Positions 22,730 to 36,070 are shown, counted from the stretch's first letter. The stretch is DNA of 64,000 nucleotides from Thamnaconus septentrionalis (GCA_009823395.1 CM020513.1:15886501-15950500); one strand, 5' to 3'. Notes: generated by a model not told the origin, from the sequence alone. Translations and numbers: made by a program.

Positions 22730-23324
22730 CAGCTGAGGAAAATTTCAAGGTTTCATCGCTTCAAGGCTTTGTTTTTTGTCGAGTCAGCTTGAAACACTTT
22801 TGTTTTGTGCTCAGGCTACTGTATTACCACCACTCCTGGCAATGTAGGTTGGAACACATCAGCTAATACAATGAAGTTTTTACATGACACTTGTAAACTT
22901 TAACGTCTGATCCAAAAAACTCCACTTTGCTCCCAGTCTTTGGTCATTTCTTGCTGTCAGCGCAGGCACAAAGTGTCGCCTTCAAGTGATGCTTGGCTAA
23001 TGATAAATATCTCTGCAGTCAGCAATAAAAGATAAGTGAGACACTCGGTGGCGGTGTGTTGATTTGGGGAAGTTTCCCATGCTCTGCCTGATGTAATAGT
23101 GTATTTTGGAGTGTTGGAAGGAACCGGGCGACACAATGAACTTGATAAAACAACATCCACAGTCTTGGCTGCTTCCTCTTGTTTCCCTTCAGTCTTGCCG
23201 CTGTGTCTGACCCCTTTACGCTGCCTCTTCATCTTCCTCTCCAGTCCTCCGTCATCTCCTCGCCAGCTCCCCTGTCTTTTCCCTCTTACTTTGTTTTTTA
23301 GTCCCCTACTTTTGTAGTTCAGTC

Positions 23325-23600
23325 TCCCATTTAGACTCAGACTTTCTTTATTGTCATTGAAAAGAAAGCCAACAGCGATTCCTTCTACAACGAAATATCG
23401 TTGCCCGACTCTAGAGCACAGCAATGTTTGCTACTTTGTATAATTTAAAAAAAAAAAAAAAAAATATAAAACATCAGGAGGTAGAATAGTGGTGGAAAAC
23501 AAATAAGTACAGTAAAAAAAAAATGTACAGGGCGGAGAAATATTGCACTTAATGTGTGTATAAACAGTATATATTTTAGCCGTGATGACCAAAGAAGCGG
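23325..23600 (-). repeat. teleost non-LTR retroposon tail, reverse orientation
   Basis: Starts with cagactttctttattgtcat, followed by acaacgaaatatcgttgc, an A-rich centre, then agaaatattgcactta and ataaacagtatatatt. This order matches a widespread fish repeat whose reverse strand ends near ATGACAATAAAG. The family is not assigned. Confidence 0.55.
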
Positions 23601-25009
23601 CTATAATGTAGTGGCAGTGGCTATCGGGGTCCTTCTCATTTAATCTTGATAAGGCTGGGCTCAAATGTTGGCTAAGTGAACCTCCTCACCCCTCCTCACC
23701 TCACATCACCCCTCGCCATATTTTTAAATCCTGGACTTGATGGGAGGAGACCTTCCTCTGACCCTGGAGCAGTCTTTTTCCCTTCACTTTTACAAGCTTG
23801 GGCTCTGGCCAGGTTACCACGGCAGTGGGCTCTTGCATGCTGCTGTTGAGATAACTTGCTGAAAAGCGAAATGGATGATAGATGGAGAGATAAGATTGTT
23901 TGGAGGCAGAATGCAACGAGTGGAGTGATGGACAGAGAACAGGCGGCACCCTCCCTGTCCTCCCCCTCGTCCTCTCAGCAGCTCTGTGCCTAGTGACGGC
24001 GGCTTGGCTGGCATTTCTCTCAACAAAAAGGCCTTTCGCTTGGCTTCGTTTTTATCCCTCGCTCATAATTTTTTACAAGGCCACGGGAGTTATCTCAGGA
24101 TGCGTAACGATGAGCGAGCATATTTGCTGAAGCAAATAAATGTCCAAACACGACGCGTCTCCAGGATCATAAATCCCCACTTGTTATTCCAGTGGAAACA
24201 ATTCCCTCTGCCAGGATTCATGCGTTGCACCAACGACCATCTTGCACCAAAAAAAAAAAGGAAAAAAATCTTATTTTTAATGATGTTAAAATAAAAATGC
24301 AAAGTTATATGACAGTGTAGTGTTTATCCTAGCAACCATTCAATTATGGGAACTCTCGCTATAAGGAATAGTCATTAACTATGTTCCGTTCAGTTTCACT
24401 GGGGATTCCTTCCAGTTTTTTTAGAACATAAAAAGTGAACACGGCTTTTAATCAGAAGTATGATTTGGCCCTAAACCATCCTGTGCTTTTGAACCAACAG
24501 CAATCTTTTAGAAAGTTTTCTGACAGGCAGGAAGTGTGGTGCAAAGATCAGATTGGTGTGGTTCACTTTCTTGGTCTTTCTCTGTACTTCAGCAGATGAG
24601 TGCTGAATCAGCTGCAGATGTCTGATCAATTTTATTTTCTCCTTTAGCTAAAGGCTCAATCACACGTGCACACACACACATAACCGAGGCAAAAGTCTTG
24701 TTTATTTTTTCAGTTTGGTGATGGAAACAAAGCACTAACTGTGTTAAACCCCAAAACATTTATTTCTTCTCAAAAGAACATTTTGTCACATCCCATAGTT
24801 CATAAACTCAGTCCCTTTGAACGGGAGTAATATCACCCAGCTGGGATGTGATGTATTCATGTTTGAACTCAAAATTTAGCTGTTAATTTGAAGAGACCCC
24901 AGAATGGAGTCTCTGTGAGCTCTGCATGTCTGACTAAAAAACTAATTTCACAAAGCTACCTTCCAGATTATTTTATTTGTGTTGACTCTTGAAGTCCATG
25001 TGAAGTGCC

Positions 25010-25030
25010 TTTTTTTTTTTTTTTTTTTTT
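25010..25030. repeat. T21 homopolymer
   Basis: Twenty-one consecutive T bases, read directly. It precedes aaagccatatgtggc. Confidence 0.95.
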
Positions 25031-25659
25031 AAAGCCATATGTGGCTATACTGACCTTTTTGTTTTGTGCTATTTTTCCCTCTTTGTTTAACTGGATGTCA
25101 TTTAAGACGTAAACAAGCAGATTAGGTGTTTTTAGAAATCCAATTTAGAGTACATGCCTGGTAACATAATAGATGGTGGATGGAGAGGGTTTTTTTCCCC
25201 TTACCTGTGGAATTCAGTCAAACCCAAATGGGCCCAAAACTCTCGGTATGCAGTTACTACTCAACCATTTAGTGGAGAAGAACTTCTGGGGGCATTAAGG
25301 ACACTCTGGAGGGCACTAAATTATTTTATCCCCTCCTCCAGGCCACTGTGGAGGGCACTACATGTGCTATGTTTTCTTGGACCACCACAGTAGGCAGTTT
25401 ATTATGTTTTTATCCTACACTGGACACAATTGTGCAATTTATGTCCAGGTTGAAGACAGGGGCACCAGGGAGTTGAAATAAATGCTGTATTGCGCGATAT
25501 ACAGGCAACCTCCTTTCATATTGATATGAGTCTCCCTACATTGCAAAGGAGTTGCAATTTTTCCTACTGTTTGGAAACATAAATGAACAATTTTGTGTGT
25601 GACGAGTGCATCCGATACAACAACACTGTATATTTATTACATGTTGAGGTGGCATCTGC

Positions 25660-26008
25660 TCAGAGGGTTCGCATCTGGAGAGTCCAGTGTGGAGACCTGG
25701 AATATGTTTCTTTCAACTGAACCTTTCAGGACACGAATCGTAATTCAATCAAGGGCAGCGGGGAGTTCCTCGACACAGTCGAGAGAAGTGTGAGAAGAAG
25801 TGGACTGGAGAAGTTGTGCCGAGGTTGCGCGGATGGGAGGGAGGTACTCTTGCAGTTTGGGGACCAGATGTGAGGAAGAGGAGGTACAAACTCACCCAGG
25901 CAGCCGCTTCCAAAAGCTTCCTGGTCAAGAGATTTTTGTGAGAACTTGCACGGACCGAAATCATCCGAACCCCCGAACCCCACACGCGTCTTGCACTCGG
26001 CGTCTCCG
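25660..26008 (+). other. candidate untranslated first exon (plus strand)
   Basis: The stretch is more GC-rich than its surroundings and ends in a strong donor, GTCTCCG|gtaagt, at 26008/26009. A TATA-like string (tgtatatttatt) lies at 25627-25638. The start is not defined. No frame reads a recognisable protein; several ATGs are followed by early stops, as in many 5' UTRs. It lies about 3 kb after banp on the same strand. In human the same-strand genes after BANP are ZNF469 and ZFPM1, so a 5' UTR exon of such a gene, or a lncRNA exon, is possible but unproven. Confidence 0.3.
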
Positions 26009-26095
26009 GTAAGTCGGCAATTTGTTGGCAAAGCGTGTGTGAGGGGGTCCTGTGTGTCTGTCGAGGGGTGACTTCAGGGCGTGATGACGTCTGCG

Positions 26096-26148
26096 GTGTG
26101 TGTGTGTGTGTGTGTGTGTGTCGGCTGCTGCCGCTGCTGCTGCTGCTG
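26096..26148. repeat. (TG)n followed by (CTG)n
   Basis: A TG run (26096-26121) followed after a few bases by a CTG-rich run with one CCG interruption (26124-26148). It lies 90 bp after the donor at 26009. Confidence 0.95.
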
Positions 26149-26849
26149 AGGTTGCCATGCGAGCTGTCGCAGCGCTCAGTTGCCTTCACTGTTCTGCCTT
26201 TTGCTATGTCGAGCCATGTCCCAAACGAACTGGAGACGAGCCTGTCCTACTCACTAGTCTCAGCTGGCTGGTCACCAACAGGAAGTGAGGGGTGAGTTCG
26301 TCATGCCTTATGAAATAACCTAGCAAAAGAAAAAAAAAGAAAAACCCTAAAAAAACAAAACAAAACAAAAACAAGCACAAAACAAAACAAAAACGTGTTG
26401 CTAAAGTGACAGAGGACACAAACCAGCTACAAGTAGCTCACACGTATGCTGCTATGCACGTATACATGCTATGAGTATCTTGTTTGAATTCATTTTGCCG
26501 GTTATGCATGAGTTGTATTAAGTGTTAGAAGTACATGTATTTTGCACAGCCGCCATTGTGGCCGCTCATAATTAGGTCAACAGGTGTTTCCAATGGTTCC
26601 AATCAAGGTTGTGTCTTACTGTCAGGTCACAAGCAGGTAGGTGCTGCTCTGCTGTGTTTGGCTCATGTGAATAAAGCTCAACACTAATAAATGCCACTAA
26701 CTGCACCTGCTGCCAACAATGTCGTGCACTCCATTAGCCAAATCCAATGAACTTTCGGACACCACTGGCAGTCGCATCATTAAAACATCACGTTGGCAGG
26801 TGGTAATAGATAAATTCATGAATAGGTATGTAATATAACTTACACACGT

Positions 26850-26970
26850 AGATAGATAGATAGATAGATAGATGGATAGATAGATAAATACTTTATTCAT
26901 CCCAAAGGGAAATTCACTTATTCAGCTGCTCACTGGCACACACCCATAGTCACAGCTAAGAAATAGAATA
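26850..26970 (-). repeat. non-LTR retroposon tail with GATA repeat
   Basis: A GATA-type run (26850-26887) followed by ataaatactttattcatccc, aaagggaaattcac and, further on, aagaaatagaataaaaag. On the minus strand this is the known fish layout in which an element ends in GGGATnAATAAAGTAT followed by (CTAT)n. The 5' part is missing. Confidence 0.65.
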
Positions 26971-26999
26971 AAAAGTTCTTTTGGTTGTACTCTACTTCT

Positions 27000-27125
27000 A
27001 GTGATGCATTGTGGGATACATTGAGTGGACTATATTATGAATACCATAGTTTACTCAGCATTCTGACACTACTATAAAATGGCGTATCCCCTAAATAGTG
27101 AGAAGTGGGTCATTCTGAACACATC
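27000..27125. repeat. possible MITE-like element
   Basis: Contains gatgcattgtgggatacatt, gagtggactatattatgaat, then cctaaatagtgagaagtggg and cattctgaacaca. These resemble pieces of a fish repeat built on GTGCACTAT and GGGAATAGGGTGCCATTT themes. Diverged, and termini not defined. Confidence 0.25.
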
Positions 27126-29928
27126 CAGTGTCTGTCAGTTTAAACACAAAAGCCTCTCTGGCAAAAATGCCTGAAAGCTCTTCAAACCTCCGGCTTTATA
27201 TTGCTGTTGTGAGTGACACTAAGTTTGCACAGCTTGTTTCCTTGTTTCTCCACTCGGCCTGCCGTTGAGTTCTCACATCCGCAGGCCTGTGATGAGATCA
27301 CAGATGATTAGATGGCTTTACTTGGCTATGGTCGTGGCTGTTTGTAGTTCGAGGTGTCAGGTTTCCTGTTCCACTTTTGGAAGCAAGGTTGGGACACGGT
27401 GTCATATCCATAATTCTCTTATGTTAATGGCTCAGTGTGGAAGGATACGGCGAGTGTTTATATTTTTTCCCCTTGTGAGCCAATGCAGCTGTTATTCTAG
27501 GCTGAGATATCTATCTGACGTCTAAGAGGAAGAGACTGTCTTTTTCCAAAGAAGCAAACCTCAAATCAATGTGGATAGATAGCACCTGCTCTGCTCATTC
27601 TTTTGTTTCAACATGAACCTGAAAATAATGTGACTCATTTGAGTGTGATGTTCCAAGCGTTTGCTATGATGTGATGCCCTGTGCTCCTATCTCTTACCAA
27701 ATGCCTTTGCAAGTTGGTGAGGTGCTGTTGTCATAGTTATTGTTTGCAAGAAAGGGAGCTTTGTGACTCGGCTTGTGCAATTGTCGACATGAATATTTCT
27801 TTGATTTTAATAAAAACCACCATTCAGGCTGTTGGTGCCAAGACCTCTGCATTTATTTCCTTTCTCTCCCCTTTCTTTCTATTTCATCATCAAGCTTGTT
27901 GGCAAACGCTGCTCACTAAAAAATATAAATAAATAAAAAACATCAGAAAAATGCATAGACGGGACAAAGGATGCCTTGAGTTTTAGGGTGGTGAGTTGTT
28001 CTGTGTGAAGGAAATGGGAAATGACATCTTACAGTGTTTTTTTTGTTCACACTTTGTAAGTAATAACACGGCAGAATGGCTCTTTGTTTTCAGAGACATT
28101 AGAGACCGAGTGAGGTTGTCCAGCTTGGATGGAGGCCGGCTCTAGTTCCATGGGAGAACTGCTGCTTATTTGCGAATGCCACAAAGCTCTTGCATGATGA
28201 AAGGAAACACAAACTCGCGTTTTCTTTGAGCAGAAGTCTAAGTGCTCTCCGAGACCATGCTTGATTTAGCTCAGCTTATCTTGTTATGGTTGTAAATATG
28301 ATTAGGCCAGATGTGGCAGGCGGCATGACGCTTTGTTTGAAGACATTAATGATATATATCTCAGAGCATGTTTTCTGACAGTTAATCTTACCAAGGGGTC
28401 GGCCCAGGAAAACAGGGAGCCATATTGTTCTGGATGTTTTTGGGTAGATGGATCAGAACATGTCGTACTACGTTCAGCTTTGACGGTGTCCCTGAATGTT
28501 GCATGTTGTGTGCGTTTTTTTATTGTATTTATGTGATTTCGTAAAGGCCAGGTCATTCTGATTGTCCTAAATGGTTGTCCTACATCTTGCAAGACGACAT
28601 GTTTCACTCAAGTGGCTGTTATTTTGATTATAAATACAATGACTTGTGAAGTGCTCAGAAGTGAAGTAAAAACATTGTGATTGTCCTCTAGTGGTCAGTT
28701 GTAGTACAGGTCATAAACTCATTGCTTTGCTTTTATAATACTATGTAGGGCAAACAGAATCCTCACTGGAAGTTCCATTTCTGGAATTGTAACTTTTCAA
28801 TGGAATTGATGTTCCACTGCTAATTTTCTCTTCAGTCTGGTTTCAATTTGTTGTTTTGCTCTGTATATATGGGTTGATAGATTCTAAATAATAAATGAAC
28901 TCAGGATGGGCAGAACATGGATCTGGGGCATATTAGCTGGATGTTTGGATGGAGTGCTGATGTGGTGATGAGTCACCCATGGATACACAGTGGCTACAGG
29001 ACATCTCAGTGATACAGCCTGAGGGTTGGCCTTGCCAATTGACAGGGGCGGTCCATGTTTGGTGTGGATGTGTGTCAGGCCCAAGTCTTGTCTGTTTGAA
29101 TGCATCATCTCATCCTGCTACACATTATTTATCGGACCTATTCAGCAGGAAACGTTTTTTCTTCGTCAGTGTGTTGGGGACTCATTTTTGATAGAATCTC
29201 ATATGGCGACATACAAGACTGTCTTTGATGTTTTTTTGTCACTGTGGCTGTTTTTGCATTAATGTCTGAAGGGGATTCTTGCAACTTTTTCAGAGAAATA
29301 ATCTGCAGAGAGAAAAATTGGATATACCATCATGTTTTTGTTGCTATGAAGTGGAAATCATTTAGAGTCAGTAGCCTTGTTGACTGACAATACTTTAGTG
29401 ACCTCTAATGCACTCATCACTTCGATCTATTTGAAAATCACAAATGTGAAGAGAAGTTTTACTTTAACTGCGTCTTGTGGCAGAGGCCCAAAGTGCTCTT
29501 CATAAAATGTCTGTTTTTGACATTTTTATGCGTCAGGTCAATGGTTTGCATTCATTCAAAAACTGAAGCTGTAATCATGTGCCATTGTTTGGGAAAATTA
29601 TCAGTGTGACTCACGAGAATGGATTCATTTATCTTGCAAGCCGTTCCAAACACACATTTGCCTGGTTTCATAGCAACTTTGTGCCTCTTGTTGCAAGCGT
29701 GTCATTCTTTGTTTTCCTTAATGACCTCCAGAGAAGACCGAGGAAAAGTAGAAGCAGATTCTCATTAAACATTTAACACTGGAATAGCATGGCATTGTTT
29801 TAGCTCTAAACACAGGACGCTCACATAGAAAGGATTGGACGTAAACGTCGTAGCTCTGGGTGGTGGGCAATGGTTTGTTGTAGTGATGCAGGTGAAGTGA
29901 AGGCAGTGGAGCAGACAGTGTGTTGGGG

Positions 29929-29952
29929 AGTGCCTGCTAGAGTGCCTGCTAG
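29929..29952. repeat. 12-bp tandem duplication
   Basis: AGTGCCTGCTAG occurs twice in direct contact, read directly. Confidence 0.9.
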
Positions 29953-32761
29953 CTATGACAATCATCTATGTAATGTGTGCTGAAAAAAAGGTCTGAACGT
30001 CAGGGACCCGCCCTACCGACTCCGCTCCACTTACACAAAGCTCAGGGAAATGAGGTGAGTTTTGTTGTTCCCAGCTGTATCTCAGCGAGAGCATAGTTTA
30101 GTGCAATTAGGGAGTGAGGACGAGATCAGGAGACATCCAAAGGCTGTGCCGTAACTGCTGAGCAACATGATGAAGTGTGTGTGGCTGGCAGTGGCCACCA
30201 AATGGCTTAAGGAGGAATGAAATGTAAATGGAAAGGATTAGGAAAAAAACTACAGATTTGGCTCCAAATGAACTTGCTAAACAAAGCAGTGTTCAATTAG
30301 CTTTTTAGCTGTGGCTGCAGAGGCCGCTGTAAACTCAATGGCTGCCTCAAACTGGTTTGTTTTGGTGGGAATGCAGAAATGTAAAAAACAAACTCCCCAA
30401 AACAATAGGTTGGTGTTTATGATGAGAGATGTGTGTGTTGTTACTTTCCCTGTCGCACTAAGATCGCTGTAATAGCTGTTTTTCTGTGGTCATGCTTTAT
30501 ACTCACACCCCCTTGATGGTCCAAATAGAAATTTCCTGTTTTTGTCTATACCACGTTATTTTCTAACCAGTTTTGGCAGGCGTGTCAACTTCACAAGTTT
30601 TTTTTCCCAATAAAGTTTTTGCCACAGCTATTTTTTTTATTTTCTTTTTTAAACACTTCTGAAAAGGTTCTAACCACCAAGGCTGGTGAGAAATAAATTA
30701 AGACATCTGGAGGAGCTTAAGTCACATTCAGTTAAGCTCTACATTTTACACAAATATTTGATGAGTGCATATTTCCAACAGTGATGTGTCACAAGGTATG
30801 CTCTGTCTTTCATCATTTTTTTCTCCTTCTCTAAACCCCAAAATTACTGGAAATGTGTGAAAACCCAGAGTGCGTAACGGCGCACATTGGAAGTTCTGTC
30901 CAGAAATGGGATCAGAAAGAGAGCAATCTTTCATCCAGGTTGGAGTTGCTAAGCCCTCTTTTTAAAAACAGGGCTATAAAATGATTATTTGACATTGTGC
31001 TAATATTTCATTCCAAGAGTTGTGAGCAAATGTGTGTGTTGGATGAACAGACTGAGGGGATTAGTGAGTCGGCTCTGTCTCTGGCTTTTGGCTCAGAAAC
31101 GTCCATAGTTTACGATGCAGAGAGCTACCTGAAGATTTTTGACAGAAACATGACAGGATTGTCACATAAGAATGTGTGCTCACTCCATTGTGTATGTGAA
31201 AGAGAGCTTTCTTGTCTGGATTAGCATAGTGTTTGCTTCTTTTTTATCTTTACGACTGGAAACAGACTCTCTCAACTTTCTGATCTTGAGGCAAATTTTG
31301 CAAACAAATGAATACCTCTCCCTTAGTCATGTGTCTTGTGCCGTGGCAGCCACAGATCACAGACACCAAACATTTTTCTCTCATCATCAGATGTGGGAAA
31401 GGCCAGCACACTCTTGACCTTGCTGTCTGATGTCCCACTTGATCTCACTTCTCTTGTTTTCGAGTCTTGTTGTGGGCTACAGTAGATATGTGATGGCTTA
31501 AAATGTATAATTATTGCTTAAAATATTAGCAAATAACGGACAAAGACATAGAGTGATGCGTCTTAAAACATTGATATACATTTTCTTTTCTGTTTTATGC
31601 CAGTTTGCACATTGATTTCATTTAGGCTTTGACAGGTGATTTAAATTATGGTTGTTGTGCAATTTGAAGATGTTATTGTGCACAAGTCTAAAGAGGATGG
31701 CAGCTCAAGATGAGTTAGTGGTAAACCTGGTAGCAGAATTGTAGATGAGCCTTTTAATTGAGTGGTTTGGCCTAATTGACATCAAACATTTAGTGACGTC
31801 CGTGGGCCCCATTTATGTGGTCTTGTGAGCTGCGCTTCAGTTTTTTACGCACATAAAGCAGACAAAAGTCAGCTAAATAGACTGCCACAGATCAAAGAGA
31901 GATGACACGTTTTTTTTCTCACATGCGTTTACACCGCGCACATTGAACTTACATTCAGTGTATAATTTACTGCACGCCATTTCGACACAAATCTTAAGTA
32001 ATCAACGGCTCAATCATGTAGCGCAAAAACCTGCGCTGTGCACACCAACAGTAAACGGCCTGTGACGTGCACGTACAAACAGGGTGAGAGCCACTGAGAA
32101 ATGTGTTCCGCTGTCATGCCTTCAAACATTGCACCTTCTAGGATACACTGTATATGTACACTTGTAAATATTATTACCCCATTGCATTTACAGTAAACAG
32201 AGCAAAAAACGTTGATTATGAATGCTAAATCAAAAATGTGCAGGGAGGTTTGGGGTGGAGTGAAACAGATGGCGAGGGGGCGGAGCCAGATCCCTGTGGC
32301 TCAAGGCACACAGCATTGGGAAATTGATATAGAAATCCACTTTGAAAGTGCAGTATATCACAGGCAATGTTTTCATGGAGTGGAGCTGTTGTTCTGATGC
32401 ACATTCCTACACGTACCAGACGCCATTATGAACACATGGATTTAGATGTAAAACAGATATTCCACTGAGTGACTCTGACTCCAACCCAAGATGCCATGAC
32501 CGGTCGAAGCACAGAAACTGTTACCTCTGCAGTTACCTCCACAGACCGTTGCCGAGTCCATCTAATCTCAAACTGCCGTCAAATCTGCCCGCTTCATGCA
32601 AAACCAGGGAATCCACATTAATCTCCATATAAATGAATATTTTCGTTTCCACCAGCAACATTTTAGTATGGTGAATGCAAAAGTATTTGCTTCCAGGAAA
32701 AAGGAAAATCCCCAAAGAAAACATTTGCAGAAAACGATACACAGATTATTAGCCATGGGAG

Positions 32762-32819
32762 GCAGCAGCAGTAGCAGTAGTAGCAGTAGCAGCAGCAGCA
32801 GCAGCAGCAGCACCAGCAG
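32762..32819. repeat. (AGC)n/(AGT)n trinucleotide repeat
   Basis: AGC units interrupted by AGT, about 19 triplets. They produce artificial poly-Ser and poly-Leu frames on the two strands. Confidence 0.95.
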
Positions 32820-33734
32820 TTTGTGTCCTTCCTCTTGTCAGTCCATCCACTGCATAAAGACTCTCTCTGTCTTTCTGTCCATTTTCTCCTTGCATTTTTA
32901 ATATGCTTGTAAAGGAGGGTATTTGCATATTTAAGTATCCTGTTCAGATCTGTGATAAACAGAATATTTGACCCTCACTTGTGACTGATTATTTTAAACC
33001 AAAAGATTTTGGTCCTGATTTTCCCTCTCAGCAAAAGAGGGTGTTGCAGACCTCGTACACTGTAGCTCTTCATCAAGTTGGAGCTGGCTGCCTTTGAAGA
33101 GAACACCTGCAAAATAATAATGATAATAATAAAAAAACAGTGATATCGAATTAAAACAGCTTCAGCCAGGATTTACCTGTACTGGTCTTCTAATGGTTTC
33201 TTTCTTTCTGAAAAACATTGAACTTATTTATCTTCAATATTTGTCCTTTCCTCTCAAATCTGGACTGACCGCGCAAGTTTCTTTGAGATTGTGTGCTGGC
33301 GGAATAGCCACTGTGAAGTCACTATTACTGATGGCAGAGGGATGAGCTTGCGGTCTGGCTGATTATTCCTGTGGTCGTGTTGATGCTATCCTAATGTCTG
33401 TGGTCCACCACACTTGTAAATCGGTCAGGGTTTGGAAATAATTGTTAACAATGAAGCCAGTCTTTGCCAGATATGAAGATGATATCAATGTGTCCGTTCT
33501 TGTCAACATCTATTTCATGAAGAACATATGGAATGTTGCTTTTTAAAATGCAGGGGAAACAAAAGATCATAATGATGCTAAGTACTGGAGGGTCAACACC
33601 TGACCGCTGACCACTAACCCCTACTGACTTTCAATAATGCTGCTGTGGAGTAACTGGACCAAGTCAGAGAAGTTTCCAATTGATGCTTTTAACAAGATAC
33701 TGGCTCGCCGCAGTCGATCGTATTGACAAGCGCT

Positions 33735-33870
33735 GTAGCCATAAAAAGACGGTCAAGGGTTCGATTCCTTCTGTGTGGATTCTCCATATGCCTGAGCAGC
33801 AGTCGGGCAACTTGGAGCTCTAAATTATTTGTGGCTTTCTGTGTGAGTGTGTTTGCGCTGCAATAAAACA
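33735..33870 (+). repeat. degraded tRNA-like SINE/L2 fragment
   Basis: A B-box-like gggttcgattcc at 33757-33768 is followed by ttctgtgtggattctccata, then gagctctaaattatttgtgg and ttctgtgtgagtgtg. This is the motif order of a common fish element (ggttcgaatccc, ctgtgtggagtttgcatgtt, ctctaaattgcc, gtgagtgtg). No good A-box or cloverleaf, so it is not a functional tRNA gene. Confidence 0.5.
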
Positions 33871-35879
33871 TGTAAGCTGGTGGCTCGTACAATATAATGA
33901 CGTCCTCTTGACCGCATGACCCTGCAAAAGTGCAAGAGGAGATAGACACTGGATGTACTGATGATATTTGAGAGTTGCACATCACCCAATGAGAGACCCT
34001 GCTGCCCCGCAGTGACAAAATAATTGGTGCCTCTTCACACTTTCTGCTGGACATACACAACAGCAACTCACCTGGAAAATTCATCAGTTTGCCCAGTGGC
34101 TCCTTCACCCCTAAACACCTCATCCTGAAGCTGAAGATCATCTCGTTATTTAGTCAGTCTCATGGTGCGTGTGTTCCTGTAGTGAATGATGAGAAGATTG
34201 TCCTTACTTTTCACACCAAAATACTTCCATCCAGGCAACAGCCACTCACAGTTTGTTGTGACAGACGGTATAACTTCAGTTCTAACCTCGTCCCCTGGGT
34301 TTGTGCCCTCAACAGCTAACAGATGAGTAGCTGCTATGGAAAAGACGCGTTCCTCTCCCCCATTCCTGTTGAAGTCTCAGTAATAGCTTGTTTAAAAGAG
34401 GGTTTTGTTTTCTGGAGAGTTGAAATACTTATACTCTTTTTTTTTAAAGAAAAAAAAAATCATTGTTTTTGTGTGGACTGCCTGGGGTCAAGCACTGACA
34501 CTTTCACTCAATGGTAGTTTTTGGCTGATGTTTGTAATGTCCCCCATACTGCCCAGGGCGCCGGGCTCTCAGGCGTGTGCCCATGAAGTCACGGCTCGTG
34601 CTGGCGGAATATATTTGGATTGGACATTAGATCGTGCTCATTAGTGAGCCACCTCTGTATTATCTCTGTGTATCATTTCATCTGTCAGTGCTGAGATAGA
34701 TTGCTTCCACATGTAAGGCCCCAGGCAACGCAGGCCCACACATGGCTAATGTTACGGTGTCTGTATATGAAAAGTGTGTATGTGGGGGTCAGTCAGAGGC
34801 CTCCCCATAATAGGCTTATACCAGCACGGAGCATCTGTGGTTCCAGTGGGTAGAAAACAGAAGCTGCATGGCTGAAGAAGACTTGGAGGAGGATGTGGTC
34901 AAGAGGGCACTAGTTCAAGAAGAAGGAGGGGATTTGGGATGACGCAGCCTAGCACGTGCTATGCAACGTTGGTGAAAATGTTTTGGATGGGGGACGTATG
35001 GAACAGATGCTCTCAGCTTCATGACCTCATGGATGTGTTAACAGCCAGTGCATACAGACTGGGTTCCATCCTGCACTTGGTGGGTTTTTAGCTCTCGCAT
35101 TCATTTCGTGTTTGGCCCAGAGTGACAATGGGTTGTTCAGTGTTTGTGTTCAATGGCAACAGGTTGTTTGAAAGCACCTTATCTCATTGTTCTCAAAGAC
35201 AGTAAATATCAGGCAAAGTGCAAAGTGGAACAGCATGTTCAGTTCGGCACCGAATAGAGTGTCAATTGGCCCTGAAAAAAGAGTTTTCAACTTGCGGGTG
35301 AAAGTGGATGTGGTGAAAGCTAAATGAGGTCTTTGCTTTCCCAATTTATTTGGCCTTCCCTTTCTGTCAACCTGTTCTTGATAGAACCTTCAGAGGAGGA
35401 GGAGGAGAGGCCTGCTAGAGAGATTTATTGGAATTGTCCTACTTTGATTTTACTGCATTCTTTGTTAATCATTAGGGAGTTGTGTTTCTTTATCCAGCAA
35501 GTTTGCACAGCCTCTTGTAAATTTTGTCCATTCTTATGATTTAAGTGAAAAAAGGTGAAAAATAAAAATACATTGCAGCAGTCAGTAATAATTCAGTCAG
35601 TGCTTGTCACATTGTTACTTATGTGTTATATCTAAATATTAATTAGACATTCTCAACACCCTTTTCAACAAAAACAAACTTTCACTCTGTTTCAAAGCCC
35701 TGATTTCTTAGCAATTATCCATCCAGCCATGTTGCATGTGCGAACAACATTTTCCCAGCTGACCCAGGGAGAAGGTATCTGGTTTCCTAGGCGTGAAGAA
35801 AGCCCGCTGGCATAAGGACTACATCTGCCTCTGTTAGCGCATGGTAACCTGACAATGATGTGCATGCTGTATTGATAAG

Positions 35880-36070
35880 AACCAGGTGCAGCGCAGACTC
35901 GCTCTGGCAGTGCTGCCTTGGCCTGCGAGCAGCTCCGCTGCACTGGCACAGCGCTCGAGAACGCAGCAGCAGCAGCAGCAGCAGCGCATCCATACGTGCG
36001 GCCAAGTGTTTTTCAGTGAACTCAGTGTTTTCTGCGAGTCTTACCGAGAAGCAGGCCCCCCACATTCCAG
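35880..36070 (+). other. candidate first exon, CpG- and CAG-rich (plus strand)
   Basis: A CpG-rich stretch with a (GCA)7 run, ending in a strong donor ACATTCCAG|gtgaga at 36070/36071. A GC-box-like ggcgggggcgggatt follows at about 36097-36111. The start is not defined. Three frames are open through the donor, including one with a Gln run from the CAG repeat, but none has a family match, so a 5' UTR or lncRNA exon is more likely than coding. It could splice to the 38855 acceptor. The downstream gene is unknown. Confidence 0.3.
35963..35985. repeat. (GCA)7 trinucleotide repeat
   Basis: Seven uninterrupted GCA units inside the exon-like CpG-rich segment. Confidence 0.95.

Larger units (their letters stand above)
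21725..22750 (+). other. banp: banp 3' UTR
   Basis: Untranslated sequence after the banp stop codon. It has no protein-like frame. It contains a purine tract (about 22185-22210), a T15 run (22436-22450), a C-rich stretch (about 22555-22580) and two AATAAA signals. The end is placed 20-150 bp after the first signal; 22750 is an upper estimate. Confidence 0.75.
22751..25600. other. intergenic sequence downstream of banp
   Basis: No gene was recognised. It contains a retroposon-derived segment (23325-23600), an A-rich run (23448-23465) and a T21 run (25010-25030). Near 25300-25365 there is a direct repeat of about 14 bp (tggagggcacta) about 44 bp apart. Confidence 0.6.
26009..35870. other. intergenic or intronic sequence without recognised gene
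   Basis: Holds a (TG)n plus (CTG)n pair (26096-26148), a retroposon tail (26850-26970), a possible MITE-like stretch (about 27000-27125), a 12-bp tandem duplication (29929-29952), an (AGC)n tract (32762-32819) and a degraded tRNA-like SINE/L2 fragment (33735-33870). The rest is ordinary non-coding sequence with scattered unsupported open frames. Confidence 0.6.

Noticed and set aside
25749..26189. 146-codon minus-strand open frame over the candidate first exon
   Set aside because: It partly translates the CA and CAG-type repeats and has no family match; the plus-strand donor is the stronger signal.
33757..33768. tRNA-like B box gggttcgattcc
   Set aside because: No cloverleaf or A box could be built; the following sequence matches a retroposon, so it is not a tRNA gene.
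33689..34141. 150-codon minus-strand open frame
   Set aside because: It overlaps the retroposon fragment and shows no family features.
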